This document shows positions 44,583 through 52,821 of a stretch of 64,000 nt of DNA, piece after piece. Source of the stretch: DASVTU01 sp036387415 (GTDB taxonomy: Bacteria; Acidobacteriota; Blastocatellia; Pyrinomonadales; Pyrinomonadaceae); assembly GCA_036387415.1 (NCBI GenBank), contig DASVTU010000018.1, forward strand, positions 1-64,000. The letters run 5' to 3'. The notes under the pieces are model-generated. The model was not told the origin of the DNA. It made no database searches and saw nothing but the letters and a program-made list of their open reading frames with translations. Both the position numbers and the translations under genes were made by a program. The stretch's first letter is position 1. Every line of letters starts with the position of its first letter.

Positions 44583-45095
44583 TCAATCTCGAATCGTCTC
44601 GTCGGCGGCCTCGTCTTTTATCCTGTCGCTCTCCTGAGTCGCGTGCTCTTGCGTCATCCTGTCGCCCTCTTGCGTCGCGCGCTCCGGCGGCGTCTCCGGC
44701 GTCTCGTAGGCGTCGAGCAACTTGACCAACTCTCCGGCCTCATTCTTGTAAGACGCGCCGCTCACGCGCCATTCGTGGCCGTTGCGGTAGACGAGATGCA
44801 CGGTTGCATTCGTCGTCCGACGTGCGCCGACAACTTTCAATTCAATCGTCGCATCTCCGTCCGGCGAGTTAACGTGGAGTTTACCCGTGACGAAGTAGCC
44901 GAAGTCGCGCACCTCGCCGATGTCGGCCTTGAGCGTTTCGTCTCTCCGCAAAAAATCCTTCGCCGTCTCCGCCGCGTCGCTGTTGGCAACCGCGTAGAAG
45001 ACGACGCCCGCCACCACCCCTCCAAGCAACACGACCAACAAGACCGCGCCCGCCACCACGCCGCCCACAATCATCAAAAGCTTTTTGTTTCTCAT
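44583..45095 (-). CDS. Coa1/Tim21-like membrane protein
   Basis: This 170-residue protein has one N-terminal transmembrane helix (about 6-32, LLMIVGGVVAGAVLLVVLLG) and a domain resembling the Coa1 (cytochrome oxidase assembly) family. The family-like parts are FLRRDETLKADIGEVRDFGY, GDATIELKVVGARRTTNATV and YRNGHEWRVSGASYKNEAGE. The C-terminus is an acidic, Gln/Glu-rich tail with a TQEGDRMTQEHATQESDR repeat. It is placed within the lipid/isoprenoid operon, 34 nt after cdsA. The Coa1 relation is by eye. The role here is unknown. Confidence 0.65.
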   Translation of the reverse strand: MRNKKLLMIVGGVVAGAVLLVVLLGGVVAGVVFYAVANSDAAETAKDFLRRDETLKADIGEVRDFGYFVTGKLHVNSPDGDATIELKVVGARRTTNATVHLVYRNGHEWRVSGASYKNEAGELVKLLDAYETPETPPERATQEGDRMTQEHATQESDRIKDEAADETIRD

Positions 45096-45129
45096 TTTTC
45101 GTGCGAAGAGATAAAGGAAACAATGCCTT

Positions 45130-45960
45130 TCAGGAAAAATAGAGGCGCGCAAAATAGTAGATGAGCGGCGCATTGAAGAGCAAGCTATCGAGACGGTCAA
45201 GAAAACCGCCATGACCGGGCAAAAGATTGGCGGCATCCTTCGCGCCCGCACTGCGTTTGAGCGCGCTCTCCGTCAAATCTCCGACCACGCCGAGCACGTT
45301 CATCAACGCCGCCAGCGGCAACGCCGCCTGCAAAGGCAATTCGCGGAAGAACCAGAAGTGCGCGAGCGTCGCCATCAACAGACTCGTTAGCATGCCGCCG
45401 ATTGCGCCCTCCCAGGTCTTGCCGGGGCTAATCGTGGGCGCAAGTTTATGATGACCGAAGGCGCGTCCCATGTAGTACGCGCCCGTATCCGAACCCATCA
45501 GAACGAGAAAGAAGAATGAGAGGAGATGCGTCGATAATTGGGGATAGTCCTGTGCAATCGTCGGCTCTTGAAATCCAGTCCGCACGGCGACGAGATGACC
45601 GCCGAGCAAGACGACGTAGAGCACGCCAAGCACCGTCGCGCCCGACGACTCAATCATCTTCTCAAACGGCGCGCCGCGCAGCATCTCCGCCACCAACGAC
45701 GCAATTACCAACGCCGGAATGATGACGACGAGCCATTCAATCGTATTGAAATAAAAGGCCGACAGCATCGCCGCCGCCGACGCATAGCCGACCACCACGT
45801 CCGGCTTCGCGCCGCGCTTACGCGCCAGCCACCAGAACTCGTAAAGCCCCGCGCAAGTAGCGGCGGCGGCTAGTAAAACGAAAACGAAATGCAGCGGCGG
45901 GAAAACTATCGAAGCGATGAGAACGGGAAGGACGACGGCGGCGGTGATGATTCGTTTCAT
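45130..45960 (-). CDS. cdsA: Phosphatidate cytidylyltransferase CdsA
   Basis: This polytopic inner-membrane enzyme makes CDP-diacylglycerol from phosphatidate, the entry to bacterial phospholipid synthesis. It has 276 residues with about eight helices and the C-terminal signature GDLTESALKRSAGAKDAAN continuing to LLPGHGGFLDRLDS, which carries the metal-binding acidic residues. It lies downstream of uppS, separated by a heptad palindrome. Confidence 0.95.
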   Translation of the reverse strand: MKRIITAAVVLPVLIASIVFPPLHFVFVLLAAAATCAGLYEFWWLARKRGAKPDVVVGYASAAAMLSAFYFNTIEWLVVIIPALVIASLVAEMLRGAPFEKMIESSGATVLGVLYVVLLGGHLVAVRTGFQEPTIAQDYPQLSTHLLSFFFLVLMGSDTGAYYMGRAFGHHKLAPTISPGKTWEGAIGGMLTSLLMATLAHFWFFRELPLQAALPLAALMNVLGVVGDLTESALKRSAGAKDAANLLPGHGGFLDRLDSLLFNAPLIYYFARLYFS

Positions 45961-45962
45961 GT

Positions 45963-46052
45963 AGATAGAGGTCAGAGGTCATCGGTCAGCGGTTAGTAAA
46001 ATCAGTTCTGTTTTTAACTGACATCTCTCCTCTGACCTCCGACCTCTACTTC
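45963..46052. repeat. Heptad-unit palindrome, locus G (GAGGTCA type)
   Basis: Left arm GAGGTCA, GAGGTCA, TCGGTCA, GCGGTTA (45967-45996) faces right arm CTCTGAC, CTCCGAC, CTCTACT (46028-46050). The spacer contains AATCAGTTCTGTTTTTAACT, nearly the same as in locus M. The TAG stop of uppS lies inside the right arm. Confidence 0.8.
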
Positions 46053-46837
46053 GCATTGGCGACGAGTTGGAGGCCGCCGAAGCGACGGTCGCGCTGCTGA
46101 AAATCGACGACGGCTTCAAGCAGATGAACGCGACGGAAATCCGGCCACAGGGTTTCGGTCACGTAAATTTCGCTGTAGGCCGATTGCCACAGGAGAAAAT
46201 TGGAGATACGCATTTCGCCGCTCGTCCGCACAAGGAGGTCGAGTTCGGGCAAGTCGCGTGTGTAGAGTTCGCGCGCGATTCTCTCTTCGGTCAATTCGTC
46301 GGGCGCGCGCCCTTCGCTCACAAGGCGACGCACGGCAGCGTTGGCCGCGTCGAGTATCTCGGAGCGTCCGCCGTAGTTGAGCGCGACGCTCAAGACCATG
46401 CCGTCGTTGTTCGCCGTCCTTTCCGACGCCTTCTGAATTTCACGCCGCACGCTCTCCGCCAACGCCTCCGTGCGACCGATGGCTTGAAAGCGAATATTTT
46501 GACGGTCAATCTCGTCGAGTTCGAGCCGCAGATAACGCTTCAACATCCGCATCAACGCATCGACTTCAAAACGCGGGCGTTTCCAGTTTTCCGTCGAGAA
46601 GGCATAGAGCGTGAGCGCCTGAATTCCCAGACGTGCGCCCGTATCGACCGCCGCGCGCACAGCCTCCACGCCCGCACGGTGACCCGCCACGCGCGGTTGC
46701 CCGCGCTGCGCCGCCCAACGCCCGTTACCGTCCATGATAATCGCCACATGACGCGGCAGACGCTCCCATGCCACGCGCGACAGCAACGCCTCGTCACGCG
46801 ATGTCTTATCTATAACCTCAACAAAATCCGCCAGCAT
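46046..46837 (-). CDS. uppS: Undecaprenyl diphosphate synthase
   Basis: This cis-prenyltransferase makes the C55 lipid carrier for peptidoglycan and O-antigen. It has 263 residues. The catalytic aspartate is D36 in AIIMDGNGRWA, followed by RGQPRVAGHRAG, TLYAFSTENWKRP and the C-terminal DLLVRTSGEMRISNFLLWQ and EIYVTETLWPDF. About 20 residues precede the family core. It heads the uppS-cdsA-coa1-dxr-rseP-ispG series. Confidence 0.96.
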   Translation of the reverse strand: MLADFVEVIDKTSRDEALLSRVAWERLPRHVAIIMDGNGRWAAQRGQPRVAGHRAGVEAVRAAVDTGARLGIQALTLYAFSTENWKRPRFEVDALMRMLKRYLRLELDEIDRQNIRFQAIGRTEALAESVRREIQKASERTANNDGMVLSVALNYGGRSEILDAANAAVRRLVSEGRAPDELTEERIARELYTRDLPELDLLVRTSGEMRISNFLLWQSAYSEIYVTETLWPDFRRVHLLEAVVDFQQRDRRFGGLQLVANAK

Positions 46838-46928
46838 CCCGGCTCATCCCTCTGATACTTTTAAGCAATTTCAACGTCGCCGCATCTTAATCGCCATTCG
46901 CCGCCTCACGCAACCGCAAACGCGTAGG

Positions 46929-47045
46929 AAGCACCGAGCAGTAAGCAGCAAACAGTCAAAGCAGTACTTTTTTTATTCGCCAATCACTCCACTTCCCGCC
47001 ACTACTCATTCTTTACAATTCACTGCTTATCGCTCATGGCTTACT
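46929..47045. repeat. Heptad-unit palindrome, locus H
   Basis: Left arm units GAGCAGT, AAGCAGC, AAACAGT, CAAAGCA (46936-46964) are matched by right arm units such as ACTCATT, ATTCACT, GCTTATC, GCTCATG, GCTTACT (47002-47045). The right arm includes the TAA stop of truA. Confidence 0.68.
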
Positions 47046-47793
47046 CGTAGTGTACTTGGACGAGTGTGAGGCCATGCGCGGGCGCGGTGGCGGCAGCGAG
47101 CGAGCGGTCGCCTGTTTCGATGGCGCGTGTGATGGTCGCGGCGTCCATCTCGCCGCGTCCGGCGGCAAGCAGAGTGCCCACGATGGAGCGCACCATGTAA
47201 CGCAGAAAGCCGTCGGCGCTGATGTCGATTTCAATCAGACGACCGCGACCGCGCTCGCTCCGACGTTGCTTCACTTCGAGTTTCGTCACACGGCGCACGC
47301 GTGTCTGCACGTCTGTCTGCGCGGCGGAGAAGGCCGTCCAGTCGTGTTCGCCAACAAACAACGGCGCGAGTTCCTCCATCAATTGCATGTTGACCACGCG
47401 CGGTTCGTGAAGCGCGTAACGCGTCCAAAATGGCGAGATAAAACGCTCGTTGAAAATGCTGTATCGGTAAGTTTTACCGCGTGCCGAATAGCGCGCATGA
47501 AAATCTTCTGCGACCGCTTCGACGCGAATCACACGCGCGTCGCGTTCGAGATTACCATTTATCGCCGCACGCCACTTCTCCGGCGTCATCTCGCGCCGCA
47601 AGACGACGCTCGCCACCTGCGCCTCGGCATGCACGCCCGCGTCCGTCCGTCCCGCGCCATGCAACATCACTGGCTGCCCATCAATCAACGATAGCACACG
47701 CGTCAGTTCGCCCTGCACAGTGCGCTGCACACCCTGCATCTGCCAGCCATGAAAATCTGTCCCATCATACTGAATCGTGAGTTTGAAATTCAT
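47041..47793 (-). CDS. truA: tRNA pseudouridine(38-40) synthase TruA
   Basis: This enzyme isomerises uridines 38-40 of the tRNA anticodon arm. Its 250 residues start with the family N-terminus MNFKLTIQYDGTDFHGWQ and carry the catalytic aspartate in GAGRTDAGVHA (about 47-57). SARGKTYRYSIFN, then FSAAQTDVQTRVRRV and the C-terminal FLRYMVRSIVGTL follow. It sits between pyrE and uppS, with heptad palindromes on both sides and no clear Shine-Dalgarno sequence. Confidence 0.95.
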   Translation of the reverse strand: MNFKLTIQYDGTDFHGWQMQGVQRTVQGELTRVLSLIDGQPVMLHGAGRTDAGVHAEAQVASVVLRREMTPEKWRAAINGNLERDARVIRVEAVAEDFHARYSARGKTYRYSIFNERFISPFWTRYALHEPRVVNMQLMEELAPLFVGEHDWTAFSAAQTDVQTRVRRVTKLEVKQRRSERGRGRLIEIDISADGFLRYMVRSIVGTLLAAGRGEMDAATITRAIETGDRSLAAATAPAHGLTLVQVHYE

Positions 47794-47796
47794 AAG

Positions 47797-47938
47797 AGGA
47801 AGTAGCCAGTAGACAGTAGCCGGTGGTCAGCATAAGAACGTTTGAATGCTTTTTGATGATGATAGCTCGATGGATGAAGCCTAAAGTTATTCGGCGAAAA
47901 GTTTTTCTACTGTCTACTGTTTTTCCGGCTTCCCGGTT
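47797..47938. repeat. Heptad-unit palindrome, locus J
   Basis: Left arm AGTAGCC, AGTAGAC, AGTAGCC, GGTGGTC (47801-47829) faces right arm CTACTGT, CTACTGT, TTTTCCG, GCTTCCC (47907-47935). The right arm encodes the last ten codons and the TAG stop of pyrE. Confidence 0.75.
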
Positions 47939-48491
47939 TGATGGCCGTTTCCCCGCGCAGGCACGCGGGGCAGGCGGAGGGAGCGAGGGCGGGCACGTCG
48001 AGCGTGGCGAGCGCGATGCGCGCGACGCCTACGTCGGCTCGTCCGCCGGAACGGTCAATGATGGAAGCCGCGCCGACGACTCGCGCGCCCGCCGTGCGGA
48101 GAGCGTCAATCGTCTCACGCGTCGAGCCGCCCGTCGTTATCACGTCTTCGACGACGAGGACGCCTTCTCCGGCGCGCACGCTGAAGCCACGCCTGAGCGT
48201 CATCTGTCCCGACGCGTCGCGTTCCGTCCAGAGCGAACGCGCGCCGAGTGCGCGCGCGGTTTCGTAGCCGATAACGATGCCCCCGATGGCCGGAGCAGCC
48301 ACCGTTTCGATGCTCTGTTGCTTGAAGTGCGCGGCGATGGCTTCACCGAAGGCTTGCGCTTCCGACGGATATTGAAGCACCAGCGCACACTGTAGATAGG
48401 TTGTGCTATGGAGGCCGCTCGACAAAACGAAATGGCCTTCCAACAACGCGCCCGTCCGGCGAAACCTCTCGATAACCTCTTCTGAACGCAT
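47907..48491 (-). CDS. pyrE: Orotate phosphoribosyltransferase
   Basis: This enzyme makes orotidine 5'-monophosphate from orotate and PRPP in pyrimidine synthesis. From ATG 48491 it has 194 residues with GHFVLSSGLHSTTYLQC (orotate side), the flexible TLRRGF loop region and the PRPP-binding VLVVEDVITTGGSTRE. The C-terminal Lys/Arg/Ser tail (KPGSRKNSRQ) is encoded by a heptad repeat rather than by family sequence. It is divergent from the exonuclease gene, with only 72 bp between starts. Confidence 0.93.
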   Translation of the reverse strand: MRSEEVIERFRRTGALLEGHFVLSSGLHSTTYLQCALVLQYPSEAQAFGEAIAAHFKQQSIETVAAPAIGGIVIGYETARALGARSLWTERDASGQMTLRRGFSVRAGEGVLVVEDVITTGGSTRETIDALRTAGARVVGAASIIDRSGGRADVGVARIALATLDVPALAPSACPACLRGETAIKPGSRKNSRQ

Positions 48492-48549
48492 GAATCTCGC
48501 TTTGTCCTTTCGCGTTCGATGCGGACGTTTCACTTTCGCCCGCTCATGC

Positions 48550-48555
48550 TACAAT
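48550..48555 (+). promoter_or_regulatory. -10 box next to exonuclease start (possible leaderless mRNA)
   Basis: TACAAT ends 8 nt before the ATG at 48564, so transcription should start within a base or two of the initiator codon. A weak -35 TTTCAC lies 16 bp upstream. No Shine-Dalgarno sequence can fit. Confidence 0.45.
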
Positions 48556-48563
48556 GTCCGCCG

Positions 48564-49379
48564 ATGCAGACCTATCGCAACCTCGTCTCTGACTCGCCCT
48601 TCATACAGGAGGCGATTGAGTTATTACGACGGACAGAGGGGCGCGCATCCGCCGTCACGGTAGCCGATTCAATCCTGCAAATCCCGAATCTCGACCCACC
48701 TTTGGCCGCGCTCTTTGTCTCCGAACTCATCAAGGACGATTGGCGTCTGCGTCTGACGGACGCACACGATGTCGAACTTCTCCACGAAGACGACGACTAC
48801 CGCGCGCTCTGCGACACGGATTACATCGTGGTCGATGTCGAGACGACGGGAGCCAAGACACCGCCCTGTCGCATCACGGAAATCGGCGCATATCGTGTCA
48901 GTTGCGGGCGTATCGTCGCCGAGTTTGAAACGTTGGTCAACCCGCAGATGAAGATTCCACCCTTCATCGTCGGGCTAACGGGCATCACCGACGAAATGGT
49001 CAAACACGCGCCCGTCTTCAGTGAAATCGCCGCCGACTGGCTCGCCTTCGCCGACACGGCGGTGCTCGTCGCGCACAACGCGCCCTTCGACGTGCGCTTC
49101 ATCAATTACGAACTCGCACGCGTCTTTCCCGGTCGACGCATGATAAACCCGCAACTCTGCACCGTTTCGCTCTCGCGCCGCATCATGCCCGAACTCCGCA
49201 ACCACCGCCTACCCACGCTCGCAGAACATTTCGCCGTCTCGATTCGCAACCGACACCGCGCGGCGGGCGACGCGCGAGCCACCGCCGAAGTCTTCCTCTA
49301 CATGCTCGAACTCTTACGCCAACACGGCGTCCGCGATTTGGCCGGAGCGCGAAGATTCAAAAGAGAGGCCAGAGGCTAG
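48564..49379 (+). CDS. DnaQ/epsilon-family 3'-5' exonuclease with N-terminal helical domain
   Basis: This 271-residue DEDDh exonuclease has an N-terminal helical part (about 1-75, possible winged helix). The exonuclease domain carries DVETTG (motif I), HNAPFDVRF (motif II) and HRAAGDARAT (motif III). Related proteins serve as DNA polymerase III epsilon-like proofreaders or free-standing exonucleases. There is no polymerase nearby. The last residues FKREARG are encoded by the start of a heptad repeat. ATG 48564 is preferred over the upstream in-frame start at 48519. Confidence 0.88.
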   Translation: MQTYRNLVSDSPFIQEAIELLRRTEGRASAVTVADSILQIPNLDPPLAALFVSELIKDDWRLRLTDAHDVELLHEDDDYRALCDTDYIVVDVETTGAKTPPCRITEIGAYRVSCGRIVAEFETLVNPQMKIPPFIVGLTGITDEMVKHAPVFSEIAADWLAFADTAVLVAHNAPFDVRFINYELARVFPGRRMINPQLCTVSLSRRIMPELRNHRLPTLAEHFAVSIRNRHRAAGDARATAEVFLYMLELLRQHGVRDLAGARRFKREARG

Positions 49380-49534
49380 AGGTCAGAGGTCAAGTTAAAA
49401 CAGCAACCAGTTTCACAACTACCACTCATCTCGACATCTCGCTTCTGACGGTTAACGTTCGCTGTCCGCCCCTCATCAAACAACCATATTCAAACTCCGA
49501 AACTAACCTCCGACCTCTGACCTCTGACTTCTAT
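49360..49534. repeat. Heptad-unit palindrome, locus K (GAGGTCA type), invading two gene ends
   Basis: Left arm AGAGGCC, AGAGGCT, AGAGGTC, AGAGGTC (49362-49392) starts inside the exonuclease gene. Right arm AACCTCC, GACCTCT, GACCTCT, GACTTCT (49505-49533) lies inside the end of the facing VTT gene. GTTAAAACAG in the spacer is shared, inverted, with locus M. Confidence 0.8.
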
Positions 49535-50132
49535 TCTTCAGCAAGTTTCGCCCGACAAAAACCAGAACCAGCAGCACGGCGAGTCCGATTCCAATGGCCG
49601 GATAATAGCGTGCGAGGATGTCTTTCGCGTGCTCGCCGTAATGCGCGGCGATGTAGCCTTCCAACAAAAAACGAAACGCGCGTCCGACTGCCACCGCCGA
49701 CGCGAAACGCACGACGCGCATCTTCATCACACCCGCCGTCACGACGAACAACTTGAACGGAAACGGCGGCGGCAACAGCGACGCGACGAGCACCGAAAGC
49801 ACGTCGTAGCGTCGCATCCAATCCTCCACACGCGCCTGCTTTTTGCCGCGCGATTTTTCGAGCGCGCGGCTTCCCGCACGCTGCGAGATGTAATAAAGAA
49901 TGAGGCAACCGATGACGGAACCGAGCGTCGCGGCGAGCGCGTAGACCGGATACCAAGTGCGTCCCTGCGGTGTCGCCGAGAGCAGAAGCATCACCGCATC
50001 AGGCCCGCCCGGCAACGGAATCAAAGCCGAATCGAGCAACGCGATGGCGAACAGGCCAAACGGCCCGAAGGCGATGAGATACTGCGAAACCGCTTCGAGT
50101 CCGTTCCCGATTTTTCTCAAGAGCCACTTCAA
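49503..50132 (-). CDS. VTT-domain (YqaA/DedA-like) membrane protein
   Basis: This 209-residue inner-membrane protein of the VTT/SNARE-associated family has about five hydrophobic stretches and the family motif PGGPDAVMLLLSATPQGRTW. The conserved loop is LPPPFPFKLFVVTAGVMKM. Family members (DedA, YqaA) are linked to lipid flipping and membrane homeostasis. The start is TTG 50132. The C-terminal tail NRSQRSEVGG is a translation of GAGGTCA-type heptads. It follows a second VTT gene in the same direction. Confidence 0.82.
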   Translation of the reverse strand: MKWLLRKIGNGLEAVSQYLIAFGPFGLFAIALLDSALIPLPGGPDAVMLLLSATPQGRTWYPVYALAATLGSVIGCLILYYISQRAGSRALEKSRGKKQARVEDWMRRYDVLSVLVASLLPPPFPFKLFVVTAGVMKMRVVRFASAVAVGRAFRFLLEGYIAAHYGEHAKDILARYYPAIGIGLAVLLVLVFVGRNLLKNRSQRSEVGG

Positions 50133-50245
50133 AATGAATCAATGTCCTTTCAACAACACTCTCTCCAACAACTTTCTACTCAAAGACTTTGCCGCACAAC
50201 AAACACGCTGATGCGTCTCCGCGTCGCTGTCGCCTGCGTCGCGTG

Positions 50246-50968
50246 TCATTGTTTTGAAATCGGAACGGTCGGGGCGTCCGTTTGTTGCTCTGTCTCGTCC
50301 CGGTCGAAATCTGCGTCCACGATCTTTGCATCCAGATTGTTGACGACAACGCTCCGCCTCGTCTTGATGCGTTGCACTGTTAGATAAATCGCGAGTCCGA
50401 TGAGTGAGAGCGTGGCGGCGACGCTCAGCATCATGAGGCCGTTGTCTTTGAGAAACAGGACGACGCGCTTGCCGTAAAAGACGGCGAGCGTGCCTTCGAT
50501 GTAGTAGCGTATGCTGCGCGCAATCATGATAGTCAGCATGAAACGCCAGCGAGGGTATTCGAGCGCCCCGGCGGTGGCGACGAAAATCTTGAACGGCATC
50601 GGCGGCGGCAGGAGCGCCGGAATAGCGAGCGCGAGCACGCCGTAGCGCGCGTAGGCGCGTTCGACGCGTTCGATGTGTTCGGCGCGAAAACGCCGACGCA
50701 TCACGGCTTGACCGCCGCGCCGCATAATCGTGTAGAGCAGAAGGCAGCCGAGCACGGAGCCTGCGGCGGCGAAAAGCGGAAAGTAGAAGGCGGCGGTGGG
50801 GTCGCTGTAGCAACGCGCGACGACGAGATAATCGTTGATTTCGGGGAGCGACAGGAGCGACGAATCGAGCGCGCCGATGATGACCATCGCGGGCGCGGCG
50901 TAATAGATAGGAACGTTGACGATGAACTGTTGAAGCCACTCGGCGGTGGCGCGCAGCCAATCAAACAT
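50246..50968 (-). CDS. VTT-domain (YqaA/DedA-like) membrane protein
   Basis: This 240-residue paralogue of the downstream gene has the family blocks SLLSLPEINDYLVVARCY, GSVLGCLLLYTIMRRGGQAV, LPPPMPFKIFVATAGALEY and a C-terminal helix VAATLSLIGLAIYLTVQ. A charged tail follows. The two VTT genes are about 110 bp apart and probably work together or redundantly. ATG 50968 is chosen, two codons inside the longest frame. It is unusual to find two tandem YqaA-type genes, but I cannot tell whether this is a recent duplication. Confidence 0.82.
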   Translation of the reverse strand: MFDWLRATAEWLQQFIVNVPIYYAAPAMVIIGALDSSLLSLPEINDYLVVARCYSDPTAAFYFPLFAAAGSVLGCLLLYTIMRRGGQAVMRRRFRAEHIERVERAYARYGVLALAIPALLPPPMPFKIFVATAGALEYPRWRFMLTIMIARSIRYYIEGTLAVFYGKRVVLFLKDNGLMMLSVAATLSLIGLAIYLTVQRIKTRRSVVVNNLDAKIVDADFDRDETEQQTDAPTVPISKQ

Positions 50969-50974
50969 AATCAA

Positions 50975-51052
50975 AGCGACGAATGATGAACGATAAGTGA
51001 AGCGTAAGCATAAAACTTATCGGTTCACTTGTCATTCGTCCGTTGTCACTGT
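50975..51052. repeat. Heptad-unit palindrome, locus L
   Basis: Left arm GACGAAT, GATGAAC, GATAAGT, GAAGCGT (50978-51005) faces right arm CTTATCG, GTTCACT, TGTCATT, CGTCCGT, TGTCACT (51016-51050). It fills the 77-bp spacer between the VTT gene and the outer-membrane protein gene. Confidence 0.7.
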
Positions 51053-51930
51053 TTGACGGGCGAGAAGACGATGGGAGTGTCGTAGGTGACGCCGAAGGTG
51101 ACGCCGGAGCGTGGGCTGAATTCGGAGAGTCCGGCGATTCCGGCGAAGTCGAAACGCAAACCGGAAGCCTTTACCTGAAAGCCGAGACGAGCCTCCGACA
51201 AGGATTCCGTACCGAGCGGCGCGCGTCCCGAACGCGTGTTGAGGCGCCCGTTGATTTCGCCCGCGACGTTGAACTGCGGATTGACGCGGAAGATGCCCGC
51301 GATGCCGTAGGTCAGCACGTCGTTCTGCGTGAAGGCTTGCGTGGGCGCGGAGAGAATGGCGATGCCGAGATTGCCGAAGGTGTTGAAGCGTCCGTCGCTG
51401 CCGAACTTTTTGCCGACAAGAATCGTGCCGAAAGCGTTGGTCTGGTTGACGCCGATGCCGCGCCCTTCGCTTGAGTTGGGGAGTTCGACGCCGAAGCGAA
51501 AGCCGAGCGAGGGGCCGCGACGCGTTTCATTGCGGAGTTTGATTTTGGTGGCGAGCGTGAAATCGCCTGTGTCGTTGGTCGAGTTGCTGCCGGGCGCGAA
51601 GTTGCGCGGGATGGCCGGATTGGGCGTCGCCGTGTTGATGCTCAAAAAATTCTGCGCGACGCCTTCGAGTTGGAGTTCGACGTTGGGCGAGATGCCTACG
51701 TTGATGCCGATGACGCCGATGCGCGTCAGGTCGCCCGTCAAACCGGACGCCGGAAATTTCGCGTCCTGCATAAAGTCGATGCCCGCTTCGATACGCAACG
51801 TGCCGGGCGAGAGCACGTCAACGTCTTCGGTCAGGAGCGGTCGTTGCTGTGCATGCGCCGAGAGCGCGACGCACAGAATGATTGCGAGCGCGACCGTGGC
51901 GCGTGCGATTGTTGAACGACGTAGCGACAT
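51046..51930 (-). CDS. Putative outer-membrane beta-barrel protein
   Basis: This 294-residue protein from ATG 51930 has a signal peptide (ending LSAHAQ). The amphipathic-strand pattern, with many alternating hydrophobic and polar residues and Asn/Gly turns, is typical of outer-membrane barrels. Examples are GTLRIEAGIDFMQDAKFP, VELQLEGVAQNFLSI, GNLGIAILSAP and GVTFGVTYDTPIVF. It resembles the group sometimes annotated as transporter/MetA-pathway phenol-degradation barrel proteins. It does not end in a classical terminal Phe. The ligand is unknown. Confidence 0.7.
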   Translation of the reverse strand: MSLRRSTIARATVALAIILCVALSAHAQQRPLLTEDVDVLSPGTLRIEAGIDFMQDAKFPASGLTGDLTRIGVIGINVGISPNVELQLEGVAQNFLSINTATPNPAIPRNFAPGSNSTNDTGDFTLATKIKLRNETRRGPSLGFRFGVELPNSSEGRGIGVNQTNAFGTILVGKKFGSDGRFNTFGNLGIAILSAPTQAFTQNDVLTYGIAGIFRVNPQFNVAGEINGRLNTRSGRAPLGTESLSEARLGFQVKASGLRFDFAGIAGLSEFSPRSGVTFGVTYDTPIVFSPVKQ

Positions 51931-52198
51931 GAAGCGAAACCGTTTCTTGAACCGGAATTGAAGGAGCGTCGGCGGGCGTTGCCGTGTGCTGCGGAAATCA
52001 TTTAACGCGCAACTCGTCGAATAGCGGCAACGCCGCGCGAATTGTAATGCGCCTCTGACGAAAGCGTCAACCAAAGCACCGCAAACGGTCGGGATTCGGA
52101 AGTTTTACATCTGCTTTACGTCTTTTCCTTAACATCGGCGGGCGAATCTTCGTAATAAAAATGGAAGAAACGAAGACAGAGGCTCGTCTAAAGGTTTG

Positions 52199-52819
52199 AT
52201 GATGGTATTGACGAAAGATGAAACGGAGCCATGTGCCACGATGAGCCAACGCCCAACGGCTGTGCATATCATCGCGGCCTGCCAACACGGCGACCGCGAA
52301 GCGTTTCGTCTCCTGTTTGAAGCCTACAAAGACAAGGTTTTTTCCATCGCGCTCTATTTTTTCGGCGGCGACGAGGCCGTGGCCGACGACGTGACGCAGC
52401 AGGTTTTCGTCAAACTCTTTACGAAGCTCGAACAGTTTCGCAACGAGTCGGAGTTTACGACGTGGCTCTATCGTCTCGCCACCAACGCCTGCATCGACGA
52501 ACAACGCAAACGTCGGCGTTTCATTCCCTTCGGCGACGCGTTCAAAACACGCGAACCACGCGAGAAGAAATCTCAAGAGGATGGCTTCGCGCGAAGGGAG
52601 ATTGCCGATAGCGTCCAGACTGCCATCGCGACGCTGAGGCCGAAACTACGCATCGCCATCCTGCTCAAATATTTTGACGAGCTATCGTATGAGGAGATTG
52701 CGTCGGTCTTGAATTGCTCGACGGGCACGGTCGCATCGAGGCTCAATCGCGGTCATCAGATTCTCGCGCGGCGACTCGCACACCTGCGCGACACGTTGGT
52801 TCGAGGAGAACAGAATTAA
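52199..52819 (+). CDS. ECF-type RNA polymerase sigma factor
   Basis: This alternative sigma factor of the ECF class has about 206 residues. Region 2 contains LLFEAYKDKVFSIALYFFG and DDVTQQVFVKLFTKLEQFRN, with ATNACIDEQRKRRR. Region 4 has LRPKLRIAILLKYFDELSYE and a helix-turn-helix in EIASVLNCSTGTVASRLNRG. It is followed 2 nt later by a zinc-finger anti-sigma factor. The start could be ATG 52199, 52202 or 52241. Confidence 0.92.
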   Translation: MMVLTKDETEPCATMSQRPTAVHIIAACQHGDREAFRLLFEAYKDKVFSIALYFFGGDEAVADDVTQQVFVKLFTKLEQFRNESEFTTWLYRLATNACIDEQRKRRRFIPFGDAFKTREPREKKSQEDGFARREIADSVQTAIATLRPKLRIAILLKYFDELSYEEIASVLNCSTGTVASRLNRGHQILARRLAHLRDTLVRGEQN

Positions 52820-52821
52820 AG

